Source of the DNA: Nemopilema nomurai
Lineage: Eukaryota; Cnidaria; Scyphozoa; Rhizostomeae; Rhizostomatidae
Direction of reading: 5' to 3'
NCBI GenBank assembly: GCA_003864495.1
Contig: ML133373.1
Span: forward strand, 496,001 to 560,000
Length of the DNA: 64,000 nt
Within the stretch, counting starts at the first letter, position 1. Every line of letters begins with the position of its first letter. Made by a program: the position numbers and the translations under genes. Below, piece by piece: positions 1 through 12,384 of the stretch. The notes below the pieces were generated by a model that was not told the origin of the DNA, ran no database searches, and saw only the letters and a list, made by a program, of their open reading frames with translations.

Positions 1-1176
1 TGGCAATGTTTTCCAAATCATGGGAATCATATCAGCTTTTGTGGTTCTAAGTAGAATCATGATCTTTGAATCTTGTTTGATTGAGAAAGTTGGCTCCAGG
101 TTTTCCCACAGAGCATGAAAGAGCACAGAGTAAGCAAGTTGGCAATTTGTAAAGATGGTTAGATGCGTTCACTTTTCTCTTTAACCTATATTGAAGGGAA
201 TCTACATTGGCTTGATCAATAAAGAAGATATTTCTGTATATAAACAACTGTCTTTAAATGCTTTTTTGCGTGTTTGTAGTTTGCCTATCTATGTCTAGTG
301 TAGCTGGGACATTCAAGAAGATGTATGAATTTGATTAAACACTTTGTTGACATTTCTACACCTCATGATAATCCAGTGTTCTCCCCATGTTCGATGCCAA
401 TCGTTCTGAGAACACTTATCAAAATCCTCTAACCGATTTCGCAAAACTAGCATGAAACAAGCAAGATATCAGACACTAACCAGAACATAGAAGTCAGCAT
501 AATAACAGAATTTCGAATGTGCAAAGTTGCACGTTGCAATAGAGTCTCTCGAAATGATCAGAAAAGAGTTTGAAATGGGGAATGAAGAAGTGACAATGTT
601 TGTAGAAATGACATTTATCGTCACATTTTGTCGAGATAACAAGTCTAATATTTAAGGGAACGACCTTTGTTACTGTTGTCCTAAGGAACAATTTGCCTAG
701 CAAACTCCGTTATACTAGATCTAGATTTTTCACACCAGAAGTAAAAATGTCTATCTAGAGAGCCTAAGGAACAAATTATCGCTTTATGGTATGCTTCTAA
801 CTGACATTCCACGTGTGTTTTTGGAATCTCGTATCGAGCATGTCGTGAATGAAGTCGTGAATGTCTTGAGTTAGAATTCTGCGAGGAACTAGCCTTTCTT
901 ATTTCTTGTTGTCGTAAATTGAAATTTGCTCTTTTCCAACTGCTGTCAGAATCTATTGTCTTAACGTTGAATAGAATAGAGCAAGACTATATTTGAAAAG
1001 TCCTGTCAACACTTCACTTATCCAACGAATCTATTGGATTTGCTTTTCATTTTTTTATATTATAGGTTTGCAAAAAGATTTTAGAATTTAAGAATACAGT
1101 TTGTACCTAATAGCAATTCTGCTTTCTTTTAAAAAGTAGTATTGTCCATGCACTGACATGGTTTGTTTTATTTCAG
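1..1176. other. Intron or upstream sequence, no exon seen
   Basis: AT-rich sequence ahead of the first recognisable prolyl 3-hydroxylase exon. No open frame here resembles the N-terminal part of that family. It is probably an intron of the same gene, because the exon at 1177 starts in phase 0 after a good pyrimidine-rich acceptor and the protein lacks its N-terminal half. I see no RNA gene or repeat with clear structure here. Confidence 0.4.
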
Positions 1177-4100
1177 GGAGTTAAGCTGTTATCGGAAGGT
1201 AAGCAGTTGAATGGCACAGGGAGATTTGTCGTCGACAACATGGCTTCAGAAGAAGAATGCAAAGTCTTGGCGGAACTAGTGAATGTGTGTATGATTTTCC
1301 TCTGCTCGATCCACGATTACCAGAACGAGGCCATCCTCGCTTTGCTTCTGTAATGCCCGAGTTTTTGCGTTTGGCTTGAAGTTTTAAAGAATAAAATATC
1401 ATACGATTTGGATTCAATTTATAAAAAAAGGTGCGCCTGGAAAATTAAAATTTAAGATATCGTCTTAAAAGTTAACGAGACAAAGAAGGTATCAAATAAA
1501 AAGATTGATTTAAATTTATTTGATTCCAAAATTTTGAATGATTAAATATAATTGAAATTGTACCATTAACATAACATTTAAGAGACAAATGTAGTTAAGA
1601 AATGAACGAACTTTCGGTCACATAAAAAGATTTGAAATTGACTCTGGCTACTTTACTCTTTTCTTTGTGTCGAACCATAACGCTTCAACTAGACTGCTAA
1701 AAATTAGTATCTTAAATCGACAAGCTTGATGTGTAAGATATTAACGTGAGAATGTATAAATTCGAGCTTAAAGCTTTTTCATGTGGCCGTATGTGTGTAG
1801 TGCCACAATTAACTAGATAACGAATATGCTAGAACCTAAAAATTGTACAAATTTAATTTTAGCCAGTAACCTTGGTAATCGTAACCTTCAATCCTCAAAG
1901 CTAAACATGTGTTTTTGCATAAATGCAGAAGTTGCTCAAATTGAGAAGAACTGATGATAAACACTGCCATTGTGGAAATGAGGAAATCGGAAACTTTTCA
2001 ATGAGCCAGAAGAGTATCGTATTTGAATGGGATGAACATAAAGTAATTTGTTATAAGTTATTGTTGGTATGGAAAATTAAATCTTGAATTAAATCCTAAA
2101 TTGACCTTGTTTAGAATATGCCAAAGTTTAAAACTGTATTCTATTTTTGAATTCAATTAGAAAATAGAATTTGCTTTTTGCCTAAAAGCGTTACTCTTAA
2201 ACACTTCACAAGGATTTTCTTTCAACTGCTTTTGCTATTGAATTTGTGGCTTTGACTTCCCTATCAAGAGCCAGTCTGGGTTTTTAGGCCTCAAATGGTT
2301 CCTTTTTAAACATCCATTTTTTAATTTTTATTGTCCATGGCTGTCTCAATTCTTTGGTTGCATTCATGATGTTTCGAATGGACCTTTTCATTGACCAGCG
2401 AATTTTTAGAGTTTAATGTCATTGGAATAATTGGTATTTAAGAAAACATTGCTTAAATGGAATCGAATTGAACCTATTGCGTTTTAATTATGGTCAAATG
2501 CCACCTCCTTGAAGTCAAGAAATTTAATGGGCTTTTGGATATTTACTTATCTTAAGTGCAAGACAATACATTCCCTTCTCAATGAAAGGGGCAATGTAGA
2601 AACCCTTCAAAATGCATCTATAATGACTAGTGGCCCGGTGATTCCCTTTCAGAAACTCGCAAATTTTGGTGATGGGTACAAACATAACCATCCGGACCCG
2701 AAGCACCCGTTTACAAAGAAAGAATCCTTCGAAGGGGTCAACATCAAGGAAGCCGTTATGGTAGGTAGTTGTTCTCCATCTGATTTGCTATAACTCGAAT
2801 AGAATAGATCTTTTTTCAGCTCCTTGGTTTTTGTTGATGATCTCGATTCAATGATTGTGTTTGCATTTCAAGGTGTCATTTAATAACTGACAGGCGTATC
2901 TGACGATCAAGCTTGAAACCTAATGAACCCACACATCAAAGGGCCTAGATTGGTCAACAGAATGTTGACAACCAACTTCGAGTGTTTCAGCTTTGTTGAT
3001 TGATGTGTTCAGCTCTTGGCCTTAGTATTATGTTTACCTTAAGTGATTTGATCTATATTGCAGCTTAAAAATCTTCAAAGCTTTAGTTGCAAAGAAAGGT
3101 AGTTTTAAAGAGTGGAACGGCCAGTGCTAAATCTAACAATTTAGAAATTAAATGGGGTTATGTTTGTGCCATGAATCGACCATGTAAGCAATATGATCTT
3201 TATTTTCGTGGAAGAAGATCTGAAATTAAAATTGTCCCTTCAAAGCCGTACCTCTTTAGTCTGATACTTTTAGAATAACTTTGTTTTCAATTGCGAAGTA
3301 AACCCAAGCTTAAGCGAGGCATTGCCAACAAACAAACCAAGGCAATTAGAATATTAAAAAACGAGAAAAAAGTTTTGTTAATCTTAAGCTGGTTTTGTTT
3401 CTATCCAGTAACTGTAAATTTGTTACCGTGTTCCTTGCAGGCAGCCGTAAATGGCGGAATTACCCTTGAAGAGGCAGAGCTGTACGTGAACCTGAGTGAC
3501 AAAATGAGGGGCTTTGTGGAGCAGTACTTCGACCTGAAGCAACGATTGCACATTTCATACACTCATCTGGTTTGCAGGACGGCGTATTCCGATGGTCAGT
3601 ACCCATGCCAGTTTCCTGTTCGTGTCTGTTTGAAAGCAGTCAAATTTCAACGTGTTCTTTTCCAAAATGTACTGGGCTTTGATTCAACTACGCTTTAAAA
3701 ACAGCTTGTCTTAATTTGTCTTTTGCTTGGTTATTTGTAGCTTGCTTTCTCGTATTTTAATTCCCGTATTTGTTTCTACCAGGCATCCGAAGGTATTTTT
3801 TAGGACACTGAGAAGCAGTGTCCTGGTCCTTCCTCTTGATGTCATTCTGCCTGTAATTACAAATTTACAAGAGCTGGCGACTCTCCTCACTTTGGGTGAA
3901 GGTTTGGTCATGCCAGGGACTCGAACCACGGACCCTTGAATCTGTAATCAGCACCACTAACCACTGGGCCATCTTCACAACCCTCTCTCAGCATTCATAC
4001 TTTCTCGCTTTAGCTGTCAGTGGAGATCATATTAGTCATCCAGTCCATTCTGACAACTGCATTCTTGGCCTTGACGGACCTGGCACATGCCCAAAAGTGT

Positions 4101-4983
4101 CACCAGCATACACTTGGCGAGACTTCAGGTATGTATCGTAGAGGTATTTTTAATTGAAACAGCGTCTGGGCATATTTTATGAAACGGAACGCAATTTTAC
4201 AAATATTACAGATTTTCGTAAAAGATTTGATTTTAGGATTGTTTATGTTAACGTGGGGGAAAGGGATGAGCAATGTTTCATCACGGCAACTGATGAATAC
4301 CTGTTGGGGCATGCGCACTCCTGTTATCTTGGCTAGGGGCTTAGTAGACTTGCAGCGATCCGCGACATGGCCTATTTCTTCTCCTTCTTCTAAACATATT
4401 TTGACCTTTGCATGCCCACATGTTCACGGCCGCAATGCAGACGAACTAGGCGTGACATGCCTTGATTAATGGTATTCTCCTCACGTTTTATGTTTGTCTT
4501 CTCTTGATAGTGGAGTCCTTTATCTGAACGGTGGATTTGAAGGAGGAGAATTCATCTTTGCTCATCCAAATGGGACACAACAGGTTGGTTTCCATTTTTC
4601 CGCAACGTGTCCTGTAAATCAAGTTTTCATTATTGTGTCAATCTAGTATATATGATTGTGTTAATCTAGTATACATGATTGTGTCAATCTTGTCATTTGC
4701 GCAGGCAACAGTCAAGCCGAAGTGTGGTCGCATGGTCGCTTTCAAGGGAGGCATAGACAACATTCACGGTGTTCTTGGAATCAAATCCGGAAGAAGATGT
4801 GCTTTGCCACTCTGGTTTACACTGGACGGGAACAAAGTCGAAGATAACAGAGGGAAGTACCAGGAAATTCTAAGAAATCTTCGAAAGGAAAGAAGCAAAC
4901 TCGACGCCCTCGGAGACCGGTCCTCAGGCAGTTTAGACTCTTTTGAAGATGGATCCGGGGTCCCATTCAGAACAGAGCTTTAG
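1177..4983 (+). CDS. P3H: Prolyl 3-hydroxylase (leprecan family), 3' part, six exons
   Basis: This is the C-terminal 2-oxoglutarate/Fe(II) dioxygenase half of a collagen prolyl 3-hydroxylase, an ER enzyme that modifies proline in procollagen. Exons are 1177-1284, 2653-2760, 3441-3594, 4014-4128, 4511-4583 and 4705-4983. All have GT-AG borders and the phases join to give 278 residues. Family landmarks in order: GDGY and the KESFEGV stretch; SYTHLVCRTA; the iron ligand pair HxD in HPVHSDN; AYTWRDF; LYLNGGFEGGEF; KPKCGRM; and the distal His in NIHG, followed by the 2OG-binding Arg region SGRRCALPLWF. All key catalytic residues appear present. The protein ends in RTEL, which resembles an ER-retrieval tetrapeptide; vertebrate P3H1 ends in KDEL. 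The N-terminal half lies upstream of the window. I cannot say which vertebrate paralog (P3H1, 2 or 3) it matches best. Confidence 0.9.
3790..3985 (-). repeat. tRNA-derived SINE in P3H intron
   Basis: Read on the minus strand, the head carries a Pol III A-box-like segment (TGGCCCAGTGG) followed about 40 nt later by a B box (GGTTCGAGTCC), the spacing of a tRNA. The T-stem has a mismatch and no proper acceptor stem can be drawn, so it is tRNA-derived rather than a working tRNA gene. Towards its 3' end there is a hairpin of AGGACACTG paired with CAGTGTCCT (about 3801-3823). It lies in the intron 3595-4013 of the prolyl 3-hydroxylase gene, antisense to it. Its head ends only about 30 bp before the 3' splice site. 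Exact ends and target duplication were not determined. Confidence 0.6.
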
Positions 4984-5093
4984 GGTGGGTAGTAGGGTAG
5001 AGATATTGAAGTCATAGTCGTAGTTTTGTACGTCGCTAATTTGCAGACAAATTGGCCAAATGACAAACCACTGGATGAGCTGGGGTGAACTGC

Positions 5094-5337
5094 CTTGAGT
5101 TGTAAGTCCTAGCTTCAATGCCATCCACCAGATAAATCGTCCACTTTTGATTGAAGCAGAGTTTGGAATCATCAAAGCCATTCAAAAATATTTAAAGTGT
5201 GTCCTGGGCTGTAGGCTTGAGTTGTATGTCATCGCTTCAATGCCATCCATCAGATAAATCGTCCACTTTTGATCTAAGCAGAGTTTGGATTCATCAAAGC
5301 CATTCAAAAATATTTCAGGTGTGTCCTAGGCTGTAGG
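5094..5337. repeat. Two-copy direct tandem repeat, 122-bp unit
   Basis: Copy 1 (5094-5215) and copy 2 (5216-5337) are adjacent, the same length, and differ at only about ten positions. Both start CTTGAGTTGTA and end GGCTGTAGG. They lie about 110 bp past the prolyl 3-hydroxylase stop codon and are therefore probably in its 3' UTR or just beyond. Confidence 0.85.
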
Positions 5338-8200
5338 CTTAAACCTTAGGAAAGATAAAATAATTTTCCCGATTTAAAGATCCCAATACATCCTTAAAAT
5401 CCCCCAGAGCTATAACACAGTGACACTTGAAAATTTTGCCTTCAATACGTCAACTGAGTCTCAAACATTAAGTGATATATTTTGCTAGTTGAGAATGAAT
5501 CAGAATATATATTTAACAAAGGATAATCTTTTTGCTACATTGAAATATGTTGATTTAAAAAACCATTTGAGTTATCTAAACAGTTTGATATTCTTGTATG
5601 ACTTTTTTATTTAGTATTTTTATGAGATCGATTCTTTTTTCACTTTTACAGAAGATGATTTTGTAGAATGCAGTTGTTTTTCTTGTTTTGCTGCTTTCCT
5701 CCTTTCCAATCTGTTTTGCGAACCTTTGCCACTATTCAAACATTTGAGACAATGCCTTTAGCGCCCAGGTTTTATTATTCACCCCGTTTGAACCTCCAGG
5801 CATTATTTGTTTTATTGCTAGCTGAAGACGGCAGAAAATTGTGACCTTTTTCTGAAATCAAAAAAGTTCGCCAAAGCTTTTAGCTTTGCTTTAATATACA
5901 ATTTTTCAGAGGTTTTTGTGAAGTTAAGGCATGCGCAATGACCTACCATAAAGTTCGTTTTACACGAAGCACTTCTCCTCAAGTTCAAAACAGCGCGGTC
6001 ACCAAGATGGCGCACGTGTTACTTCATCGAAAGGGGAGCTCGTTTTATAAAGGAATTTGCTACTGATGGGTAAGTCTTTGTTTTAAATATATCAGGGTCT
6101 ATGTATTTATGGTTAGGATCCTTGTTGTTCATGAATGGCAAGATGGAAACATGCCGACCATCTTGTAATAAAAATCATGTTGATAAACATCGTTTTTAAT
6201 TGAGGCCCTTGGTTATAGTCTTGGGAGTTTTCGATTATGATTTGTCAGGGGTCTTCCCTGATAGGATCGGATTTGAGCTTATACCCAGTTATCAATGCAG
6301 ATTAAAAGTTTGTGCTCAGTGCTGGGGGACATCCCGTTAGATATTTCAAAGCACGAAGGTTAAAAGCAAATTTGAACGAAGTACGCACAGAGATATATCT
6401 TCTGTCAACTCAATTTTCTTCATTTCCCGTCCTGGAGCTGCAGAGAGCATTAATTTGCTGGGGTTTTCATTTTGGCTTAACGTCAATACTCATTCGTGGG
6501 TGGGGGTGTTGTAATGCACTCCGCCATTTGGACTATCTTATCTTTGGAATATTTTCCCTTCTACAACTCAAGCGTCTTCTATCAAATTAGAATCGACGTC
6601 TATAGAAGCTTAGAGAAGTCTCCAGGGCTCTTCTGAAAAGCAAACAAAACAGTTCCCATGTTTCAATCAGTTAATCAAATGTTTTGTTCACGAAGGAATC
6701 GCCCTAACTCTTTACTGTTTAGTCATTTTGAGACAATTTTCTTGAGCTTCAATTTTCTTGTGAATTAATTGAGATGTCATTTTTACTTGCATCAAGTAGC
6801 AAAATATTTGGGAAATGTAAAAATTAAATGACAGGTTTATAAATTTGCGTCAGTATTATTAAATTTGTTTTGAAAACAATTATTTCTTGGAAAATCCAAT
6901 CTCCAAAGGCAATTGAAGTACGGACGTAGATAGAAATGTTCTTGGAAGGAGTTTGATTCAGTACACGCTGCAACAAAGATTTAACGTTTCCAAAGACAAT
7001 AGGAGGTTTAACTAAAAGTACATACTATATCAAACTTAATGGAAGAAGATCATTTGCCTCAAAGTTTCTTAAATTTAGGGCAAAATTTTCTAAAAGTTTC
7101 TTAATTGGATTCACAGTCTTGGAGTTGGCAATGGCAGCCAAATAATGAAGGATGTTATGCCGGTGTCTGATCATGTATGGTACCAAATCATGCAAGGTTA
7201 ATGGGTTAGCACAATCATGCGCAGTGAAAAATCATGCACAGTGGTTATCTTCCGCATTCCAAACAAGAATAAGAAATTGAAATGTTTCCTAATGACTTTT
7301 CATTAACGAGTGGAAGTTCCTTAAATTTTTCGGCCTTTTACCAGTGATATTCTTATAAAGCGGTTTCTCATAAATATGAGCGTACTTAACCCAAAGATTG
7401 TTAAGTTTGATTCTTAAGAGGAATCGCGTTCACATAGATCATAACTGCAGGTCTCATAGGAAGGGGTATATCAGGAAAATTAGACATTGACCACTTGTTA
7501 AAACCATGGGTGGTGAAAGTTTAATCGTACATCATAAACTTGTTGTGGGACTTTAACTTAGACGGTTTAAATTAATGCTTATCGATTGATACCCTAGGGA
7601 CCTGGGACAGCTTTGCGTTCAGATGCATGGAGAGAGATGACGTCATAAGTGTGACATGTTCGTGAAATTGGGAGAATCCAAGAAACATCACGCCATTGAA
7701 TGAACGACTTTAGAGTTATGTCTTGAACCGGATCAAGTTCGTCTTTCATCACTGATCAGTCTACAAGCGATGAAGAGTCGAATGGGGGTTATGATGGGAA
7801 ATGTTTCCGGCACCAGAAGAAGCTTGAAAGTTGTAAGAACGACTAGGATTGTGGGTCTTATAACGTTGGACTGTCAGCAACTGGGAAGATGCAAACAATG
7901 GTGATTATTATTTCTGCATTCCTTGATAATTTTCTATCTGTCTTGATTTTGTTTACCGTTTATTTAACTCGCAGTGGCAAAAAGTTGCATTCTTTCGGTA
8001 AGTATGAATACAACGAATATCTGGTTGGAGATTGCCTAGAAATACGCTATGTTTCTGTCTCGAGTGAAACACTGACTTTTTCAAACAATGCAGGCCATGC
8101 TGCTGACTTCTCTGGAAGTTTCGTCTACAAAGATCGAAACAAACTGATTACCCGCTTGGGTGTTAGCATCTTTCATTTCTTGCTCTAGTCCCTTTTTGCG
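5338..8200 (+). other. Mostly non-coding; a few splice-flanked candidate exons
   Basis: No recognised gene. Some signals hint at a small plus-strand transcript. A strong donor (GGTAAGTC) at about 6069 follows an ATG. A short segment at 7976-7998 is flanked by CGCAG and GTAAGTAT. A segment at about 8094-8159 follows AATGCAG and is open in the matching phase (peptide GHAADFSGSFVYKDRNK). No family match came to mind, and the first and later exons cannot be joined into a convincing protein. It could be a non-coding RNA or chance. A TGACGTCA octamer is at 7638-7645. Confidence 0.2.
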
Positions 8201-8204
8201 GCAT

Positions 8205-8620
8205 CTATTGCTTCTAAACCTGAGACAACCTTTATTGTTGAGCAATGCTTTTCAAGTCATTCTGCTTTTGGTCCTGAATCTGTATAAGTTTCCTAACTTC
8301 TCTGGCTCCCGTAGCGCCAACTCATCGGCCTAATCGTTCTGATAATTCAGCACTTGCTCAAAACCTCCAATTTGTAGTTTCAGATCGATAATTTGCAAAG
8401 ATATAAAAGCTGGAATAAAAAAATTCTTGTTTGTGTTGTGTTTGAAATTTTAAGTGTAACTTTTTAAGCAATAAGCAGTTGAAAATGTCCAAACTGAAAC
8501 TCTGAAGCTCTGTCTGTAGATGAAAAGATGGCGACACAAAATGGAAAGGAACATTTAAAATCCGTGGAGAGGGAAAGTAATTATTGGCAATTAAATCAAG
8601 TATATTTATCTCAATGTTAT
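8205..8620 (-). pseudogene. Decayed partial copy of the neighbouring coiled-coil gene
   Basis: Two blocks are clearly related to the intact coiled-coil gene. About 8218-8290 matches about 10072-10138 (shared TTGTTGAGCAATGCTT and TCATTCTGCTTTTG). About 8300-8405 matches about 10392-10497 (shared CCAACTCATCGGCC and ACTTGCTCAAA). About 250 bp between the blocks is missing, and frameshifting changes abolish the reading frame. Similarity seems to continue weakly past the exon border into the adjoining intron (up to about 8620 versus 10690). That indicates a DNA-level duplication rather than a retrocopy. It has the same orientation as the parent and lies about 0.7 kb beyond its 3' end. Confidence 0.7.
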
Positions 8621-9319
8621 AGAATGTTCTTTTATGTTCAGTATTTTTTCCTTTATGTCACTACATTTGATAGTTGATGAGAGTCTTTAGGACGACAAAA
8701 AATGCTACAAGCACATTACGTCACCGTCACTATTTCAGCAATCAGAATGCTTACAAGGTTGCTTACAGTCAAACCTTCTAGCACACTATGACGTCAAATT
8801 CGTTTCCAAACTCCTTCAAAATAATAGCACGAGAACAGTATGCCTCGTCTCAAACAATTTTGAATCAAAGAAGTGCCGATAATTATCTGACCTTCAAGAT
8901 GCTCATTGAGAAGGTGCTTACCCTAACCAATGCCAAGCTCCATAATGTTGACCCTTGAAAGCTTAGATTGCCTTTCTCTTCTCCAAAAGTCTTATGAGAA
9001 AGTGAATAAGTGCCATTTGCATGAAACTGTGGAAGTTACTGAAGACTTGCATGAACCCAATTAATTATGCATTGCGTTGAAGCTCTATTTTTGTGAGTAC
9101 TTGATCGCCAACTCACAATTTTTTCAATCATTTTTTCGAATATCTCTTCTAATCCCAATACTTTTTTCACACCAACTGGAACACAGAAAACAAATAGATA
9201 TACACTGTATATTATTTTTCCAATCTCATGAAGATATTTTAACAACTTACAATCACTACAAAGTATCTAATTAATCTAATGAATTTTCGATTTAAGACCA
9301 TTGGGTTTTGTCAGTTTCG

Positions 9320-11059
9320 TTACTTCACTCTACGAAGTCTCTGAAGCACTCTTCTTCTAAAGCTCTTCTTCAATTGCCCTTTTGCTTCAATTTGGAAAAC
9401 TTTGTCTTGAATGCTGTTCATCTTTTCCTTGATATGATCAATCTTTTGGACGATACCCTCGTTGGTACCTGGTTCACCAATCAGAAGTTTCACGAAGTCG
9501 TTGGCCTTTTTACCAAGACTTTCTATAATCTCATTCCGTGTATCAATATCCTGTTTCATTTGATTGTTGATTTGAAGCTGCCACTTCAACGCCTGGTCCT
9601 TTTCTCGTAGCCTTTCGAGAACCGTCTCCCTTTCCTTTTCATTTGCTGCAATGTGTTCTTGAGCCTCTGCGAATGCTGTATTCACTTTTGCAAGGACTTG
9701 CTCAACCTCTTTTGCCTTACTCACTGAATCTCTTGCTCTTTTCACGGTTGCTTGCAGTTCTGCTGTGATTTTTCCAATCTTTGATTCAGCAACGGTTGCA
9801 CTCTCTTCTGCGTAGCATTGCAATTCGGTATGTAAGAACTGCAAGCTCTTTACTTCATGTTTCAGGCATTCGACTTTTCTCTTCAACGAGGCATTTTCAT
9901 TTTCTAGATTGCTGATCTGAAACTTTGCGCCTGCTCCCTCTAGGGCCTTTTCTACCGAACATTTGGCCAGTTGGTCTACCATTTGGGTATTGGCATTTTT
10001 CATCTTTTGCTCAAGTTCCAATATTCTCAAATCTTTTTTTGCCGCATCAACATCCATCGTTACTACTAACTCTGAGATGACTTTTGCTTGTTGAGCAATG
10101 CTTCTCTGGTCATTCTGCTTTTGATCCTGTAGCTGCAAAATTTCAGCATCTTTCAACGAAAGCTCCTTGTTTTTCTGATCAATCTGAGCTTTAAGTTGTT
10201 CTATTTCCTCGTTAGCTTTGATGTTCTCGCTTTTCATTGCCAGCATAGCTTGTTTGATTTGATTGTTTTCAGCCTGTTTGTCGTCAAATGCAGCTTTGGT
10301 CTCCTCAAATTTCACTTTCACTTCATTGAGCTGCTTCTCTGTTTCTTCACACTTGACAACCAATTCTTTCTTCTGGCGTTTCAACTTTTTTGTTTTGTCG
10401 GGCTCACGTTGCACCAACTCATCGGCCAATTCGTTCTGGTAACTCAGGACTTGCTCAAAGTCTCCCAACTGCAATGTCAGATCACCAATCTGCAAAGATT
10501 AAATAGTTTCAATGGAATAATTCTGTTGGGGCTTCGTTTGATTATTAGGCATGCAATTTTTAGGTGAAAAGTGCTTTATAAAATTTGCTGAAAAAACTGT
10601 AGGTGGCACAAAAATAAAAAAGAACTTTTGTGAGCTGCAGAGACAAATAATTTATTGGCAATCGAAAGAAGTATTTTTACCTTAGTCAGGCATTGGTCCT
10701 TTTCTTGCATCAGTTTTTGCTCTTTCTCCTTCGATTTCCTGGAAAGTGTAAGGGAAACATTTCAATTTCCATTTATTTAAACTATACCATTATTTTGATG
10801 TTTAGTATAATTGTCTATAAAATGAAGCTGCACTTTGCTTGTTACTTGAAGACACTACTTGAGTTGTCCGATATTTTCAAGTTGATAATTACAAAACTTA
10901 TGTTTTATGCAAGCGGAATATTGTTACTTACTTGATCAAGATGCCATTCAGCTCTTTAAGTTTGCTGGCTTCTTTCTTCTTCGTTTCCAGCTCTTTCGTC
11001 AGCTTCCCAATCAACATGGAGTCACCATGCGCCACTTTCTCTTCAGGTGTTGAAGACAT
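9320..11059 (-). CDS. Coiled-coil protein, 451 residues, family unknown
   Basis: Three exons on the minus strand: 11059-10932 (start ATG at 11059, peptide MSSTPEEKVAHG), 10738-10681 and 10489-9320. Phases join exactly (2, then 0) and total 452 codons. The donors GTAAGTAAC and GTAAAAATAC and the acceptors TTTCCAG and TTTGCAG are good. Nearly the whole protein is Lys/Glu/Gln-rich with long heptad-like stretches and no proline-rich breaks, so it should form a long alpha-helical coiled coil. The C-terminus is strongly basic (FRRRVLQRLRRVK). There is no signal peptide or membrane segment. It resembles myosin-tail or intermediate-filament-like rods only in composition, and I cannot assign a family. 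It might be a structural or scaffold protein. A decayed copy lies just downstream. Confidence 0.8.
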
Positions 11060-11380
11060 TGTTCCCAATTCAGTGTATTTACAAGATATACACTGACAAG
11101 ACACTCGATAAACTAGCTTCACTTAGATTAACTAAGATTCACGTAGATTTGACGTTCGCTTTAGTTAGATTGCTTGAAAAGAACGTCTAGGTTACGATAC
11201 TTTTCAAAAGGTAATCTTGCTTGCAATCTGCTCCCATTTATAGCTCCGACACCCTTTGTGACGTCAAAATGCATCGAGCTTCTTAGGTTTCATCAATCAA
11301 TAGTCGACCAATCAAAATGCACAATTTTATACCGGCGTACTTTACTACTCTGAACTTGCTTTGTGACGTCAAATTTAATT
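11060..11380 (-). promoter_or_regulatory. 5' flank of coiled-coil gene with two CRE octamers
   Basis: The 320 bp upstream of the coiled-coil start codon contain two perfect TGACGTCA palindromes (11259-11266 and 11364-11371), both inside the shared context CTTTGTGACGTCAAA. TGACGTCA is the consensus site of CREB/ATF bZIP factors. Position, spacing and duplication suggest promoter elements; use in vivo is inferred. Confidence 0.4.
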
Positions 11381-12384
11381 TCACATCGCTCCCTATTTGT
11401 ATTTTTAATGAACTCTGATGCGCAGTGCCCTGCCATGGCCAGCAAATTTTCTTAAAGGCAGTGAGCATATTGAACATTGCACGTAGAAGTGATCATTTGA
11501 AGAGCAGGAAGCACTAGAAGACATTATACTTAAACATAGCCTGCAGTGCTCCATTCCCTACTGCATATAACTTTCAGTTGTAGTTCTGGTGTTTAGCTTT
11601 AAGTGTTTATGTCTTTTGCTATGTGATGAAACATGCTTTAGTTATGCCTGGTAATTACAACTTGATCAAAAATACGTTACGGCCAGCAAAAGTGGTCTTC
11701 GACTTCCTCTCTCACTAAAAAGAAAAGCTTTAGGTGCCAATGATCTTCCGAACAGTTTTTAGACAAGTGGTTTGTTTTAAACGACAATTGGTTCTCATAG
11801 AATTATTTCCCATTGAGGTTAATGACGAACTTCCACGTTGAGTTTGATGACGAACTTCATCTACCTGACTATTGTTTCTCAAAATGCGTTCTTTTACTGC
11901 ATTGTACCTTGTTTTTCATTAAAGCCCACCCACCTAAGGTGCCTAATAAAGGGGGCGCAATAAGTGGGGGGGAGTGGGGGTGTTGGAAATCTGAAGAATA
12001 TCTCATAAGCTTGGGTATTAGCTCAGTTAGTCTTCCCTCAGAATCTTCAGTGCAAACTTCGTTTATTTGAGTAGAAATAAATTTCCACTATGTAAGAAAC
12101 ACGACATCTGTGGATCATTTTCAACAATAAAATTTTTACGAGCGGGAGGGATTGGCAAAAATCGAAAAAAGTTCACACGCAGGCATTTTAGAGTAGCCAA
12201 ACAAAATAAGATTATACGCGGAAGCTTCGAGACATCAACGCAATAGGAAAGAGAATGGCAGCAAAGAAATCCTGGACACGTTTTCTGTATTCCCAAGGGG
12301 TTTTGGGATAAATGGTCATACTACCGCCCCCATAAAGTTCTATAGTTGATTTGACATAACTGCATTGTACCTAATGTTAGTTTC
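11381..12384. other. Intergenic, nothing recognised
   Basis: AT-rich sequence between the coiled-coil promoter and the large palindrome. A short G-rich run lies near 11950-11985. The phrase TTAGCTCAGTTAG near 12017 resembles a tRNA A box, but no B box follows. Confidence 0.4.

Noticed and set aside
3908..3975. A tRNA gene on the minus strand
   Set aside because: A and B boxes are present but the T-stem has a mismatch and no 7-bp acceptor stem can be formed; a SINE head fits better.
10196..10567. Plus-strand Phe/Leu-rich frame of 123 residues
   Set aside because: Antisense shadow of the Lys/Glu-rich coiled-coil exon.
12005..12060. tRNA-like TTAGCTCAGTTAG phrase
   Set aside because: No B box or cloverleaf follows.
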